DNA of 61,850 nucleotides, taken from positions 1-61,850 of the forward strand of contig NZ_CANRMB010000017.1 of NCBI RefSeq assembly GCF_947631635.1, in the 5' to 3' direction. The notes under the pieces were generated by a model, which ran no database searches, was not told where the DNA came from, and saw only the letters and a program-made list of their open reading frames with translations. A program made the translations under genes and the position numbers. Position 1 is the stretch's first letter; every line of letters begins with the position of its first letter. Of the stretch, positions 23,636-32,868 are shown in pieces. This DNA comes from an uncultured Dysosmobacter sp. (GTDB taxonomy: Bacteria > Bacillota > Clostridia > Oscillospirales > Oscillospiraceae).

Positions 23636-24889
23636 ATGAAGAAGTTTCTTGCACTGCTTCTCTCCCTGGTCATGGTCTTGAGCCTGGCCGCCTGCGGCGG
23701 TGGCAAGGGGGATGAGGCCCCTGCCGCCACCGACGACCCCGCCAATACCGAGGAACCCGCCGCCAAGACCGTCAAGGTGGGCCTGATCTGCATCGGCGAC
23801 GAGAACGATCAGGGCTATACTTACAACTTCATCCGCGGCAAGGAGGCCGCCACCGAGGCTCTGGCCGCGAAGGGCATCCAGGTGGAGTGGAACGTCAAGT
23901 ACAACATCAACGAGGACAGCGGCTGCGCCGACGCCAACATCGAGCTGGCCGAAGAGGGCTGCGACCTCATCATCAACAACTCCTACGGCTTTGAGCCCTT
24001 TATGCTCCAGGTCGTGGACGACTATCCCGACATCCAGTTCATCTCCTGCACCAACCAGGGCTCCTGGAACGACGGACGGGACAACACCCACAACGCTTTC
24101 GCCAACATCTATGAGGGCCGCTACCTGGCCGGCGTGGTGGCCGGCATGAAGATGCAGGAAATGATCGACAACGGTGAGATCACCGCCGACCAGGCCGTCA
24201 TCGGCTACGTGGGCGCCTTCTCCTTCGCCGAGGTCATCTCCGGCTTCACCGCCTACTATCTGGGCGCCAAGAGCGTCTGCCCCAGCGCCACCATGAAGGT
24301 CCAGTTCGTCGGCTCCTGGTCCAACGCCACGGAAGAGGGCAACGCCGCCGCGGCTCTGGCCGACATGGGCTGCGTCATGATCTCCCAGCACTCCGACAAC
24401 ACCACCCCCGCCACCACCGCCCAGTCCAAGGGCGTGTTCCACACCGGCTATAACAACGACATGATCTCCGTCGCTCCCGAGGCCTCCCTGATCGGCACCC
24501 GGATCGACTGGTCCCACTACTTTGAGTACGCCATCGAGGCCGTCGCCAACGGCGAGGAATTCGACCAGGATTGGTGCCATGGCATGGACATGGGCGCTGT
24601 GGTCCTGACCGACCTGAACGAGGACATCGCCGCCGCGGGCACCGCTGAAAAGCTGGCCGAGGTGGAAGCCGCTCTGGCCGACGGTTCCCTCCAGGTGTTC
24701 GACACCTCCACCTTCACCATCGGCGGTCAGCCTCTGACCAACGCCTTCGCACTGGACACCGACGGCGACTTCACGCCCGACGCCGAGGAGGCCGTGTTCG
24801 ACGGTGCCTTCCACGAGTCCTACTTCCAGTCCGCTCCTTACTTCGCTCTGCAGATCGACGGTATCGAGTGGCTGAACTCCGCCTTTTGA
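23636..24889 (+). CDS. BMP-family ABC transporter substrate-binding lipoprotein
   Basis: 417 residues. Lipoprotein signal with lipobox LAAC (MKKFLALLLSLVMVLSLAAC), an Ala/Pro/Asp-rich tether, then a two-lobed Bmp/PnrA-type binding domain (VKVGLICIGDENDQGYTYNF, YEGRYLAGVVAGM, GYNNDMISVAPEASLIGTRI). PnrA-like proteins bind purine nucleosides. Next to ygeY-ygeW-arcC a purine or purine-derived ligand is likely but not proven. The start at 23636 follows AAGGAGG. A hairpin separates it from the ATPase gene, which would allow more binding protein than membrane components. Confidence 0.9.
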   Translation: MKKFLALLLSLVMVLSLAACGGGKGDEAPAATDDPANTEEPAAKTVKVGLICIGDENDQGYTYNFIRGKEAATEALAAKGIQVEWNVKYNINEDSGCADANIELAEEGCDLIINNSYGFEPFMLQVVDDYPDIQFISCTNQGSWNDGRDNTHNAFANIYEGRYLAGVVAGMKMQEMIDNGEITADQAVIGYVGAFSFAEVISGFTAYYLGAKSVCPSATMKVQFVGSWSNATEEGNAAAALADMGCVMISQHSDNTTPATTAQSKGVFHTGYNNDMISVAPEASLIGTRIDWSHYFEYAIEAVANGEEFDQDWCHGMDMGAVVLTDLNEDIAAAGTAEKLAEVEAALADGSLQVFDTSTFTIGGQPLTNAFALDTDGDFTPDAEEAVFDGAFHESYFQSAPYFALQIDGIEWLNSAF

Positions 24890-24904
24890 TTCCCTTCCCA
24901 AACC

Positions 24905-24934
24905 AGGGGGCTGCGACCTCGCAGCCCCCCTTTT
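24905..24934 (+). terminator. Intra-operon terminator/attenuator
   Basis: GGGGGCTGCGA pairs with TCGCAGCCCCC around a CC loop, followed by TTTT. It sits between the binding-protein gene and the ATPase gene, where partial termination is common in ABC operons. Confidence 0.8.
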
Positions 24935-25014
24935 CCTATCGGGCACATTCCGTTCTTTTTGTCATACCTCCGCGGAATGACGCCACGCAACTTTAAAAAG
25001 AAAGGATGACAACC

Positions 25015-26562
25015 GTGGAATCTTTTCACGCCATTGAACTGCGTCACATCACCAAGCGCTTCGGCAAGGTAGTCGCCAATGACAGCATTGACCTGACCCT
25101 GGACCGCGGCGAGATCCTCTCCCTGCTGGGAGAGAACGGCAGCGGCAAGACCACTCTCATGAACATGCTCGCCGGCATCTATTTCCCGGACGAGGGCGAG
25201 ATCCTGGTAGGCGGCAAGCCCGTCTCCATCCGCTCCCCCAAGGACGCCTTTGACCACGGCATCGGCATGATCCACCAGCATTTCAAGCTGGTGAATGTGT
25301 TCACCGCCGCGGAAAACATCGCGCTGGGACTTTCCGGCGGCGGCAAGCTGGACCGGAAGGCCATCGCCGTCAAGGTCCAGGAGATCAGCGACCGGTACGG
25401 CTTCGGCATCGACCCCAATAAAAAAGTCTATGATATGTCCGTCTCGGAAAAGCAGACCGTGGAGATCGTGAAGGTCCTCTACCGGGGCGCGGACATTTTG
25501 ATCCTCGACGAGCCCACCGCTGTCCTCACGCCCCAGGAGACGGACCGTCTGTTCGGTATCCTGCGGGCCATGAAGGCCGACGGCAAGGCCATCGTCATTA
25601 TCACCCACAAGCTCCATGAGGTCATGGCCCTGTCCGACAAGGTGGCCGTCCTTCGCAAGGGCAAATACATCGGCACGGTGAAGACCAGCGAGACGAACCC
25701 CCAGGCTCTGACGGATATGATGGTGGGCCGCAGTGTCACCCTGAACATCGACCGTCCCATGCCGGTGGACCCCACGCCCCGCCTGGAGATCCAGGGCCTC
25801 ACCTGCCTGGACGCGGAGGGTGTGAAAAAGCTGGATAACGTGTCCTTCACCGCCATGGGCGGTGAGATCCTGGGCATCGCCGGCATCGCCGGTTCCGGCC
25901 AGCGGGAGCTGCTGGAATCTATCGCGGGGCTCTATCCCGTGGCGTCCGGCTCCATCCACTACACGCCGGTGGGCGCGGACAAGGCGGTGGAGCTGGTGGG
26001 CAAGCCGCCCATGGAGATCAAAAAGGCCGGGGTCGCCATGGCCTTCGTTCCGGAGGACCGCCTCGGCATGGGCCTGGTGGGCGGCATGGGCATGACCGGC
26101 AACATGATGCTCCGCTCCTGGCGGAAGGGCAAGGGCGTTTTCGTTAACCGGAAGGACCCCAACGCCCTGGCGCTGGAGGTCAAAGAGCGTCTGGAGGTCG
26201 TCACCCCCAGCGTGGATTTCCCCGTCCGGCGGCTGTCCGGCGGCAACGTGCAGAAGGTCCTGGTGGGCCGGGAGATCGCCTCCTCCCCCACGGTCCTCAT
26301 GAGCGCCTATGCCGTTCGGGGACTGGATATCAACACATCCTACACCATCTATAACCTGATGACCGAGCAGAAGATGAAGGGCGTCGCCGTGATCTACGTG
26401 GGTGAGGACCTGGACGTCCTGCTGGAGCTGTGTGACCGCATCCTGGTCCTGTGCGGCGGCCAGGTCAGCGGCATCGTGGATGCCCGCACCGTTACCAAGG
26501 AAGAAGTCGGCCTGCTCATGACCCGGGTAGGCGGCGGAAAGGAGGATGTGCCTCATGCATGA
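25015..26562 (+). CDS. BMP-type ABC transporter ATP-binding protein (two NBDs)
   Basis: 515 residues with two fused ATPase domains. The first is complete: Walker A GENGSGKTT, signature-like MSVSEKQ, Walker B ILILDEPTA, H-loop ITHKLHEV. The second is degenerate, as is usual in this family: GIAGSGQRE in place of Walker A, with a good LSGGNVQK signature and VRGLD. The start is read as GTG 25015 rather than ATG 25006, because AAAGGATGA sits directly on that ATG but is properly spaced for the GTG. It powers uptake with the two permeases downstream. Confidence 0.92.
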   Translation: MESFHAIELRHITKRFGKVVANDSIDLTLDRGEILSLLGENGSGKTTLMNMLAGIYFPDEGEILVGGKPVSIRSPKDAFDHGIGMIHQHFKLVNVFTAAENIALGLSGGGKLDRKAIAVKVQEISDRYGFGIDPNKKVYDMSVSEKQTVEIVKVLYRGADILILDEPTAVLTPQETDRLFGILRAMKADGKAIVIITHKLHEVMALSDKVAVLRKGKYIGTVKTSETNPQALTDMMVGRSVTLNIDRPMPVDPTPRLEIQGLTCLDAEGVKKLDNVSFTAMGGEILGIAGIAGSGQRELLESIAGLYPVASGSIHYTPVGADKAVELVGKPPMEIKKAGVAMAFVPEDRLGMGLVGGMGMTGNMMLRSWRKGKGVFVNRKDPNALALEVKERLEVVTPSVDFPVRRLSGGNVQKVLVGREIASSPTVLMSAYAVRGLDINTSYTIYNLMTEQKMKGVAVIYVGEDLDVLLELCDRILVLCGGQVSGIVDARTVTKEEVGLLMTRVGGGKEDVPHA

Positions 26563-27637
26563 ACAGAAGATCCCTCTGATCCGGCTGGCAAAGCGGGACT
26601 CCATGGAGCCTTGGAAGGTCTGGTGCATCCGGGGCAGTTCCTTTTTGGCGGCCATCCTTTTGGGCGCCCTGATCTTTTTGCTGATGGGGAACAATCCCAT
26701 CGCCGCCTATGGGACCATTCTCTCCGGTTCTCTGGGCAAAAAGACGGCCATCCGCCAGACTGTGAAGCTGGCCATCCCCTTGCTGGGCACCGCCCTTGCC
26801 ATCGCCCCCTGCTTCAAAATGCGCTTCTGGAACATCGGCGCCGAGGGGCAGATCACGGCCGGTGCCATGGCCGCCAGCTATTTCGCCCTCTTTTGGTATG
26901 ATAAGCTGCCCGCCCCTCTCCTTCTCCTCGTCATGGGTGTGGCCGGCGCCGCGGCCGGCGGCCTGTGGGCGCTGATCCCCGCCTTCTTCAAGGCCAGGTG
27001 GAACACCAATGAGACGCTGTTCACCCTGATGATGAACTATATCATCATCGGCATCGTGAAGTGGCTCCAGGGTGGTCCCTGGGAGGGCCGTCCCGGCTCC
27101 CAGATGATCCCCATGTTCGACTCCGCCGCCGTGCTGCCCAAGATATTCGGCGTGCACTGCGGCTGGATCATCGTGCTGGTGATGACGGTCCTGATGTACA
27201 TCTACATGCGCCATACCAAACACGGCTACGAGATCGCCGTCATCGGCGAGAGCGAGAATACCGCCCGCTACGCCGGTATGAACGTGGGCCGCATCATCAT
27301 GCGCACCATGTTCCTCTCCGGCGGCATCTGCGGCGTCGTGGGCTTCATCGTGGCCTCCGGCGCCAACGGCACGCTGTATGACGGCGTGGCCGCCGGGGTG
27401 GGCTTCACCGCCATCACCGTGGCCTGGCTGGCCCAGCTGAACCCCTTTGCCATGATCGGCATCTCCGGCCTGCTGGCGGTGCTGGAAAAAGGCGCGGATA
27501 CCTTGCAGACCCGCATGGCCGTGCCCGCCTCCATCTCCGACATCATCACCGGCATCTTCCTGTTCTGTATGCTGGGCTGTGAGTTCTTCATCAACTATCG
27601 AATGATCTTCCGCGGCAAGCACAAGGAGGTGGCCTGA
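26555..27637 (+). CDS. BMP-type ABC transporter permease (subunit 1)
   Basis: 360 residues, about ten hydrophobic helices, of the branched-chain/nucleoside permease family. Characteristic stretches are FWNIGAEGQITAGAM near the middle and VGFTAITVAWLAQLNPFAM near the end. The start at ATG 26555 is 9 bp from AAGGAGG; an ATG at 26546 touches that site. It overlaps the ATPase gene by 8 bp and its partner permease starts 2 bp after it, so the three are tightly coupled. Confidence 0.92.
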   Translation: MHEQKIPLIRLAKRDSMEPWKVWCIRGSSFLAAILLGALIFLLMGNNPIAAYGTILSGSLGKKTAIRQTVKLAIPLLGTALAIAPCFKMRFWNIGAEGQITAGAMAASYFALFWYDKLPAPLLLLVMGVAGAAAGGLWALIPAFFKARWNTNETLFTLMMNYIIIGIVKWLQGGPWEGRPGSQMIPMFDSAAVLPKIFGVHCGWIIVLVMTVLMYIYMRHTKHGYEIAVIGESENTARYAGMNVGRIIMRTMFLSGGICGVVGFIVASGANGTLYDGVAAGVGFTAITVAWLAQLNPFAMIGISGLLAVLEKGADTLQTRMAVPASISDIITGIFLFCMLGCEFFINYRMIFRGKHKEVA

Positions 27638-27639
27638 TC

Positions 27640-28623
27640 ATGAATGCTCTGCTGTTATTGATCTACAACGCCGTGCTCAACGGCACGCCTCTGCTGTTCG
27701 GCACCGTTGGCGAGGTGCTGACGGAAAAGACCGGCAACCTGAACCTGGGCGTGGAGGGCATGATGTACATGGGCGGCGCCCTGGGCCTGGGCGGCGCGTT
27801 CTACTATGAGATGTTCGCCGGGCAGAACGCCAGCGGCTTTCTGGCGGTCCTCATCGCCATTCTGTGCGCGTTTCTGGGCGGCGCCTTCGGCGCTCTCATT
27901 TACAGCTTCATCACCATCACCCTCCGGGCCAATCAGAACGTCACCGGCCTGGCCCTGGCCATCTTCGGCACCGGCGCAGGCCAGTTCATCGGCGAATACA
28001 TGCGCACCACCTCCGGCGGCTACGTGGCCATCAGCAACCATCTGAAGTCCGCCTTTATGACCTCTCCCCTGCCCGCGGCCCTGCAGAACATTCCAGTCCT
28101 GGGCCCGCTGCTGTTCCAGTACAACATCTTTGTCTACCTCGGCATCATGATCGCGGTGCTGATGGGCCTCTATCTCCGCAGGAGCCGTTCCGGCCTCTAT
28201 CTGCGCGCTGTGGGCGAATCTCCCTCCACCGCCGATTCCGCCGGCATCAACGTCACCCGCTATAAGTATCTGGCCACGATCCTGGGCGGCGGCATCTCCG
28301 CCATCGGCGGCATGGTCTACATCATGACCATCGCCGGATGCGTCTGGAACCACGAGGGTCTTGCCGGTGAGGGCTGGCTGGCTGTGGCTCTGGTCATCTT
28401 CTGCCTGTGGCGGCCCGTCAGCGCCATCTTCGGCTCCATCCTGTTCGGCGCGCTGATGATCCTGTACCTGCGCCTCCAGCTGCCCTTTATCCCGGACCAG
28501 ATCTACAAGATCCTCCCCTATATCGTGACGGTCATCGTCCTGATCTTCACCAGTATGCGCAACAGCAAGGACAAACAGCCTCCCGCAAGCCTGGGCCTCG
28601 CCTATTTCCGGGAAGATCGCTGA
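27640..28623 (+). CDS. BMP-type ABC transporter permease (subunit 2)
   Basis: 327 residues, about nine hydrophobic helices. Family signature GEVLTEKTGNLNLGVEGMMY near the N terminus and a cytoplasmic loop GLYLRAVGESPSTADSAGI. It forms the second half of the permease pair in nucleoside-type BMP transporters. It ends at a strong terminator and is the last gene of the transporter operon. Confidence 0.92.
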   Translation: MNALLLLIYNAVLNGTPLLFGTVGEVLTEKTGNLNLGVEGMMYMGGALGLGGAFYYEMFAGQNASGFLAVLIAILCAFLGGAFGALIYSFITITLRANQNVTGLALAIFGTGAGQFIGEYMRTTSGGYVAISNHLKSAFMTSPLPAALQNIPVLGPLLFQYNIFVYLGIMIAVLMGLYLRRSRSGLYLRAVGESPSTADSAGINVTRYKYLATILGGGISAIGGMVYIMTIAGCVWNHEGLAGEGWLAVALVIFCLWRPVSAIFGSILFGALMILYLRLQLPFIPDQIYKILPYIVTVIVLIFTSMRNSKDKQPPASLGLAYFREDR

Positions 28624-28635
28624 ATCAAACCACCG

Positions 28636-28666
28636 AAAACACCGCTGCTTTCGCAGCGGTGTTTTT
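28636..28666 (+). terminator. Terminator of the BMP transporter operon
   Basis: AACACCGCTGC pairs with GCAGCGGTGTT around TTTC and is followed by a T run. Confidence 0.9.
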
Positions 28667-28859
28667 CATCTCCCACAGGCTGGCGGCCTCACGCCTGGTA
28701 TCCCCATGTATGGCAGCGGCCCTCTGGGAATATTTTATTTCCAAAACGGGCAAAATTTTTCTATCCCAATTCACAGATTGTTTGCAGATCATCTATAGAT
28801 TCCTCAAAATTTTTATGATATCTTAACGGTAATCAACCTCATGATCGGAGGTGCTCATC

Positions 28860-29531
28860 TTGCGCCCTTCCCTGTCCGTCCCCTGGCGTGATTTAAAATA
28901 TGCCCTCTGGCTCCCGGTCTATCTGGCCAGCTTCCTGCTGCTGGAACAGCTCGTCGACGGCTCTCACGGCTACTGGGCCACCCAGCTGCCCCTGGACCGC
29001 CTGATTCCCTTCCAGGAGCTTTTTGTGGTCCCCTACTGCTTGTGGTATCCTCTGCTGGTGGTGGTAGGCCTGTACCTGCTGCTGCGGGATGGCAATGCGT
29101 TCCGCCGCTACATGTGCTTTCTGGCCGTGTCGTTTTTCCTCAGTGAGCTGATTTGGCTTCTGATCCCCAACGGCCAGGACCTGCGCCCGCTGGTCATGCC
29201 CCGGGACAATCTCTTCACCCGCTGGGTGGCCGGACTGTACAGCATCGACACCAACACCAACGTTTTTCCCTCTGTCCACGTGGTCGGCTCCATCGGCGCC
29301 GCCCTGGCGGTGTGGGACGGTTTCCGCAGAAAGCCGGTCCTCCGCTGGGGCACGACGGTCCTGGCGGTCCTGATCTGCCTCTCCACCCTGTTCATCAAGC
29401 AGCACGCAGTCCTGGATGTCGCCGGCGGCGCCGTTCTCTCCGCCCTGGTGGCTCTCCCCATCTACCGCCGCGTACCCCTAACCGCGTTCCGACTCCGCCG
29501 CCGCTCCCAACCCCTGGAAAATCCGGAATAA
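28860..29531 (+). CDS. PAP2-family membrane phosphatase
   Basis: 223 residues with about five membrane helices. The C-terminal half carries PAP2-type active-site motifs: FPSVHVVGS with the His and KQHAVLDVAGG with the second His. The substrate is likely a lipid phosphate or pyrophosphate at the outer membrane face. The start is read as TTG 28860, properly spaced from GGAGGTG; the GTG at 28851 lies inside that binding site. Single-gene unit with its own terminator. Confidence 0.82.
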   Translation: MRPSLSVPWRDLKYALWLPVYLASFLLLEQLVDGSHGYWATQLPLDRLIPFQELFVVPYCLWYPLLVVVGLYLLLRDGNAFRRYMCFLAVSFFLSELIWLLIPNGQDLRPLVMPRDNLFTRWVAGLYSIDTNTNVFPSVHVVGSIGAALAVWDGFRRKPVLRWGTTVLAVLICLSTLFIKQHAVLDVAGGAVLSALVALPIYRRVPLTAFRLRRRSQPLENPE

Positions 29532-29532
29532 C

Positions 29533-29566
29533 AAAAACGCCGCAAGCCATGGCTTGCGGCGTTTTT
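29533..29566 (+). terminator. Terminator of the PAP2 gene
   Basis: AAAAACGCCGCAAGCC pairs perfectly with its complement around AT, ending in TTTTT. It is bidirectional in form and directly followed by repeat copy 2. Confidence 0.92.
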
Positions 29567-29727
29567 ATAATCAATTCACTTTTCAAGTGTCACAGCGCAT
29601 GTGCGCTGTGACAGGCCGCGGTCCGCGGCCTTGATTTGCATTTCATAGTCCATCACTGTGCGCTTTACGCACAGCGGGCATCGCCCGCTTGAAAAATCCC
29701 ATGCGTTTTTTCAAGTGAATGGACGAT
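29567..29727 (+). repeat. Multi-hairpin intergenic repeat, copy 2
   Basis: Begins ATAATCAA directly after the PAP2 terminator. The 5' arm of hairpin A is reduced. Hairpin B (CACAGCGCATGTGCGCTGTG), hairpin C (GGCCGCGGTCCGCGGCC), then TTGATTTGCATTTCATAGTC, hairpin D (TGTGCG/CGCACA), hairpin E (GCGGGC/GCCCGC) and hairpin F (TTGAAAAA...TTTTTTCAA) follow. An outer stem GTCCAT/ATGGAC encloses D-F. It fills the gap to the convergent folD gene. Confidence 0.88.
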
Positions 29728-29737
29728 ATGATATCTG

Positions 29738-30577
29738 TCAGCCCTGGTGGTTTTGGGCGGCGGTCAGGATATTCCGCATCAGCAGGGCCCGGGTCATGGG
29801 ACCCACGCCGCCGGGGACCGGTGTGATACAGGACGCCTTCTGCTCCACAGGGCCAAAGTCCACATCTCCGCACAGCCTGCCGTTCTCATCCCGGTTCATG
29901 GCCACATCGATGACCACGGCGCCGTCCTTCACCATGTCCGCCGTAACGAACCTGGTCCGGCCCACGGCGGACACCAGGATGTCCGCCTCCCGGGTGATCT
30001 CCGCCAGCCTCTCTGTCCGGGAGTGGCAGAGGGTCACGGTGCCGTCGCTCTGGGTCAGCAGCATCGCCATGGGCTTGCCCACGATGTTGCTCCGCCCCAG
30101 CACCACGCACCGCTTTCCCCGGACGGGGATGTCATACTCCCGCAGCATCTCCATGACGCCGGCGGGCGTGCAGGGCAGGAACACCGGCTCGCCGATGACC
30201 ATCCGCCCCACATTGAAGGGGTGGAAGCAGTCCACATCCTTGTCCGGAACGATGGCGTCGATGATCTGCTCCTCGTCCAGATGCGCGGGCAGCGGCAGCT
30301 GCACCAGGATGCCGTCCACCGCGCTGTCCGCGTTCAATTCCCGGACCAGCGCCAACAGGTCCTCCTGGGTCGTCTCCGCGGGCAGCCGGTGCTCAAAGCT
30401 CTCAATGCCGCATTCGGCGCAGTCCTTTTCCTTGCCCCGGACATAGACCTGGGAGGCCGGGTCGTCTCCCACCAGAACCACCGCCAGGCCGGGCCTGCGG
30501 GACAGCTTGGCCGCCTCCGCCCGCACCTGGTCTTTGACCTTGGCGGCCAGCGCCTTTCCGTCAATGTGCGTCGCCAT
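29738..30577 (-). CDS. folD: Bifunctional methylenetetrahydrofolate dehydrogenase/cyclohydrolase
   Basis: 279 residues. It interconverts 5,10-methylene- and 10-formyl-tetrahydrofolate. Signatures are VGDDPASQVYVRGKEKDC (catalytic Lys region), VQLPLPAHL, PFNVGRM, the NADP site VLGRSNIVGKPMAMLL and the C-terminal PVPGGVGPMT. It overlaps the 3' end of lgt by 17 bp. Last gene of a leftward pair. Confidence 0.96.
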   Translation of the reverse strand: MATHIDGKALAAKVKDQVRAEAAKLSRRPGLAVVLVGDDPASQVYVRGKEKDCAECGIESFEHRLPAETTQEDLLALVRELNADSAVDGILVQLPLPAHLDEEQIIDAIVPDKDVDCFHPFNVGRMVIGEPVFLPCTPAGVMEMLREYDIPVRGKRCVVLGRSNIVGKPMAMLLTQSDGTVTLCHSRTERLAEITREADILVSAVGRTRFVTADMVKDGAVVIDVAMNRDENGRLCGDVDFGPVEQKASCITPVPGGVGPMTRALLMRNILTAAQNHQG

Positions 30578-31559
30578 CCGTGTCTCCCTCCCGCGCCGCC
30601 AGGGGCGCCTGTTCCGCTTTCTCCGCTTCCACAGTCTCTGCTATCTCCGCGGCTTCCGCCGCCTCCCGCTCCGCCTTTTCCCGGGCCAGGCAGTTCACCA
30701 GCAGATCCTCCGACGAGCGCTTTTTGATGCGGATGTTGTAAAACAGCATCCAGGCGGCCACCGCCGCCATCACCATGCTCAGGGCCTGGGACACCCGGAT
30801 GGGCTCTCCCAGGATGGTCCAGTCGAACAGATACAGGCTGTCGGTCCGCAGGCCCTCGATCCAGGCGCGGCCCAGGCCGTACCACAGGAAATAGAACCAG
30901 GTGTTCTCGCCGTCGAACCGGCGGCCCCTGGACACCACAAACAGGATCAGCAGCAGGCCCACCAGATTCCAAAGGCTCTCATACAAAAAGGTGGGGTGCA
31001 CCTCGATATACGCGGAGGCGCTGGTCCACAGCCGCATCCGCCAGGGCAGGTCCGTCAGGCCGCCAAAGGCCTCCCGGTTGATGAAATTGGCCCAGCGTCC
31101 AATGGTCTGCCCCAGCAGCAGGCCCATGACGGCCAGGTCCGTCATGGCGGCAAATTTCAATTTCTTGTGCCGGGTATAGAGCAGGGCCACGATCACACCC
31201 GCGATGACTGTGCCGTAAATGGCCAGGCCGCCGTCCCAGATGGCGATCATGCGTCCCCAGTCCAGACTGCCGTCGGCGTTCCGGTACAGGTCCAGATAAA
31301 AGATCACATAGTAGATGCGGGACCCCAGAATGCAGCAGGGCACCGCCCAGAGCACCATGTCCAGCACGTTGTCCTCTGTCAGGCCAAAGCGCTTGGCCTG
31401 CTTCATGCAGAGCAGCAGCCCCGCCAGCATGGCCGCAGCCAAAATGATGCCGTACCAGTACACGCCGTGGCCGATGTGGATTGCAATGGGGTCGGGATTG
31501 AACTCCCAGCCGCCGAACAGGCCTGGAAAGCTGATCGGCATATCCTTCAAAGCTGTCAA
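30561..31559 (-). CDS. lgt: Prolipoprotein diacylglyceryl transferase
   Basis: 332 residues, about seven membrane helices. It attaches diacylglycerol to the lipobox cysteine of prelipoproteins, such as those at 4339, 10068 and 23636 here. Family motifs are IHIGHGVYWYGI near the start, GGLAIYGTVIAG, GRWANFINREAFG and HPTFLYES. A charged Ala/Glu-rich tail of about 50 residues is unusual and probably cytoplasmic. The start is TTG at 31559 with AAAGGAAG 8-9 bp upstream; the alternative ATG six codons on has a poorer site. Confidence 0.93.
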   Translation of the reverse strand: MTALKDMPISFPGLFGGWEFNPDPIAIHIGHGVYWYGIILAAAMLAGLLLCMKQAKRFGLTEDNVLDMVLWAVPCCILGSRIYYVIFYLDLYRNADGSLDWGRMIAIWDGGLAIYGTVIAGVIVALLYTRHKKLKFAAMTDLAVMGLLLGQTIGRWANFINREAFGGLTDLPWRMRLWTSASAYIEVHPTFLYESLWNLVGLLLILFVVSRGRRFDGENTWFYFLWYGLGRAWIEGLRTDSLYLFDWTILGEPIRVSQALSMVMAAVAAWMLFYNIRIKKRSSEDLLVNCLAREKAEREAAEAAEIAETVEAEKAEQAPLAAREGDTDGDAH

Positions 31560-31596
31560 AACAGGATTCTTCCTTTCTTTCTAAACACGGGATGGT

Positions 31597-32868
31597 TTAC
31601 GTCTCCCGGGGCACGATCTCGGACAGGACCATCCGGTCCTCCGTCAGGTTGTCCCGCAGGAACCCCAAAACGTCCTCTTTGGAGATAGAATCGAACACCT
31701 GGGGGAAGCGGAAGGGGTCATATCCATGGAAATACCCCTCCGTCAGGGAGACGGCGATGTTCTCAAAGGAGTTCAGCCCCCGCAGGTTGGAGCCGAAGGC
31801 CGCCCTGCGGACCCGCTGGTAAAAGTCCTCGCCGATGCCCTCCGCCGTCAAGCGGCGGATCTCCTTTTGGATCTCCGCCGTCACCCTGTGCGCGTCCTTG
31901 CTGTCGCCGCCGGCGTAGAGGTAGGCCACGCCGGGCATCATCTCAAAGGCGCCGCCGAAGCTGGTGTTGATAAGCCCCTGGTCATAGAGACGCAGGTACA
32001 GGGGGCTGGAATCCCCCAGCAGGATATCGCAGGCCATGTCGCCCAGGACAGCGGCGCGCAGATAGCCCTCGCCGTCCTTCACAGGGCGGCATTTGAAGCC
32101 AGTGAGGAACTGGGGGCAGGAGACCTCCATAGCAAGGCTGGTCTCCTTCTCCGCCACCGCCTCCGGCTCCGTGCCGTAGTCCCGGGGGATCACCGGACCG
32201 CCCTCCCGGGGCAGGACACGTCTCGCCAGGTCCACCACATGGACGGGGTCCACATTGCCCACCACGGTCAGGATCATATTGGAAGGCGTATAGAACGCCT
32301 TGTGGCAGTCGTAGAGCGTCTCCGCCGTGATGTGGGAGATGCTCTCCACCGTGCCCGCGATGGAGGTGCGGGCGGTGCTGGTCTGATACAGCGCCTTCAT
32401 CATGCGGGTGTAGATCTGCCAATCGGGGTTGTCCTCGATCATGCGGATCTCCTGCCCGATGATGCCCTGCTCCTTGGCGACGCTCTCGCCGGTGAAATAG
32501 GGGATGGACACAAAGGACAGCAGGATCTTCAAATTCTCTTCAAAATGCTCCGTGGAATCGAAATAGTAGCCCGTCATGGCATTGGAGGTGAAGGCGTTGG
32601 GCTCCGCGCCGTTTTTCGCCAGCTCTTGAAGGGCGTTGCCCTCCTTGGTGTCGAACATCTTGTGCTCCAGATAGTGGGCGATGCCGGCGGGAGTGTCCAG
32701 CCACCTGCCGTTCAGGCAGAAGCGGGTGTCCATACCGCCGTAGCGGGTGGCGAAAAAGGCATAGCTCTTGGCATATCCCGGCTTGGGGACCACGCAGATC
32801 TGCAGTCCGTTGGGCAGCACCTCCCGGTAGACGGACTCGCCGATGCGCTCGTAGAAGCTCTGTTTCAT
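31597..32868 (-). CDS. ymfH: M16-family peptidase, YmfH-like (catalytic partner)
   Basis: 423 residues. The M16 zinc site is present as HYLEHKMF (HxxEH) with the downstream Glu in EQGIIGQEIRM. It pairs with the non-catalytic homologue upstream through a 4-bp overlap. In Bacillus subtilis the YmfF/YmfH pair is linked to 5-aminopentanol modification of elongation factor P; that role here is by analogy. No efp gene is in this window. Cytoplasmic; no signal peptide. Confidence 0.85.
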   Translation of the reverse strand: MKQSFYERIGESVYREVLPNGLQICVVPKPGYAKSYAFFATRYGGMDTRFCLNGRWLDTPAGIAHYLEHKMFDTKEGNALQELAKNGAEPNAFTSNAMTGYYFDSTEHFEENLKILLSFVSIPYFTGESVAKEQGIIGQEIRMIEDNPDWQIYTRMMKALYQTSTARTSIAGTVESISHITAETLYDCHKAFYTPSNMILTVVGNVDPVHVVDLARRVLPREGGPVIPRDYGTEPEAVAEKETSLAMEVSCPQFLTGFKCRPVKDGEGYLRAAVLGDMACDILLGDSSPLYLRLYDQGLINTSFGGAFEMMPGVAYLYAGGDSKDAHRVTAEIQKEIRRLTAEGIGEDFYQRVRRAAFGSNLRGLNSFENIAVSLTEGYFHGYDPFRFPQVFDSISKEDVLGFLRDNLTEDRMVLSEIVPRET

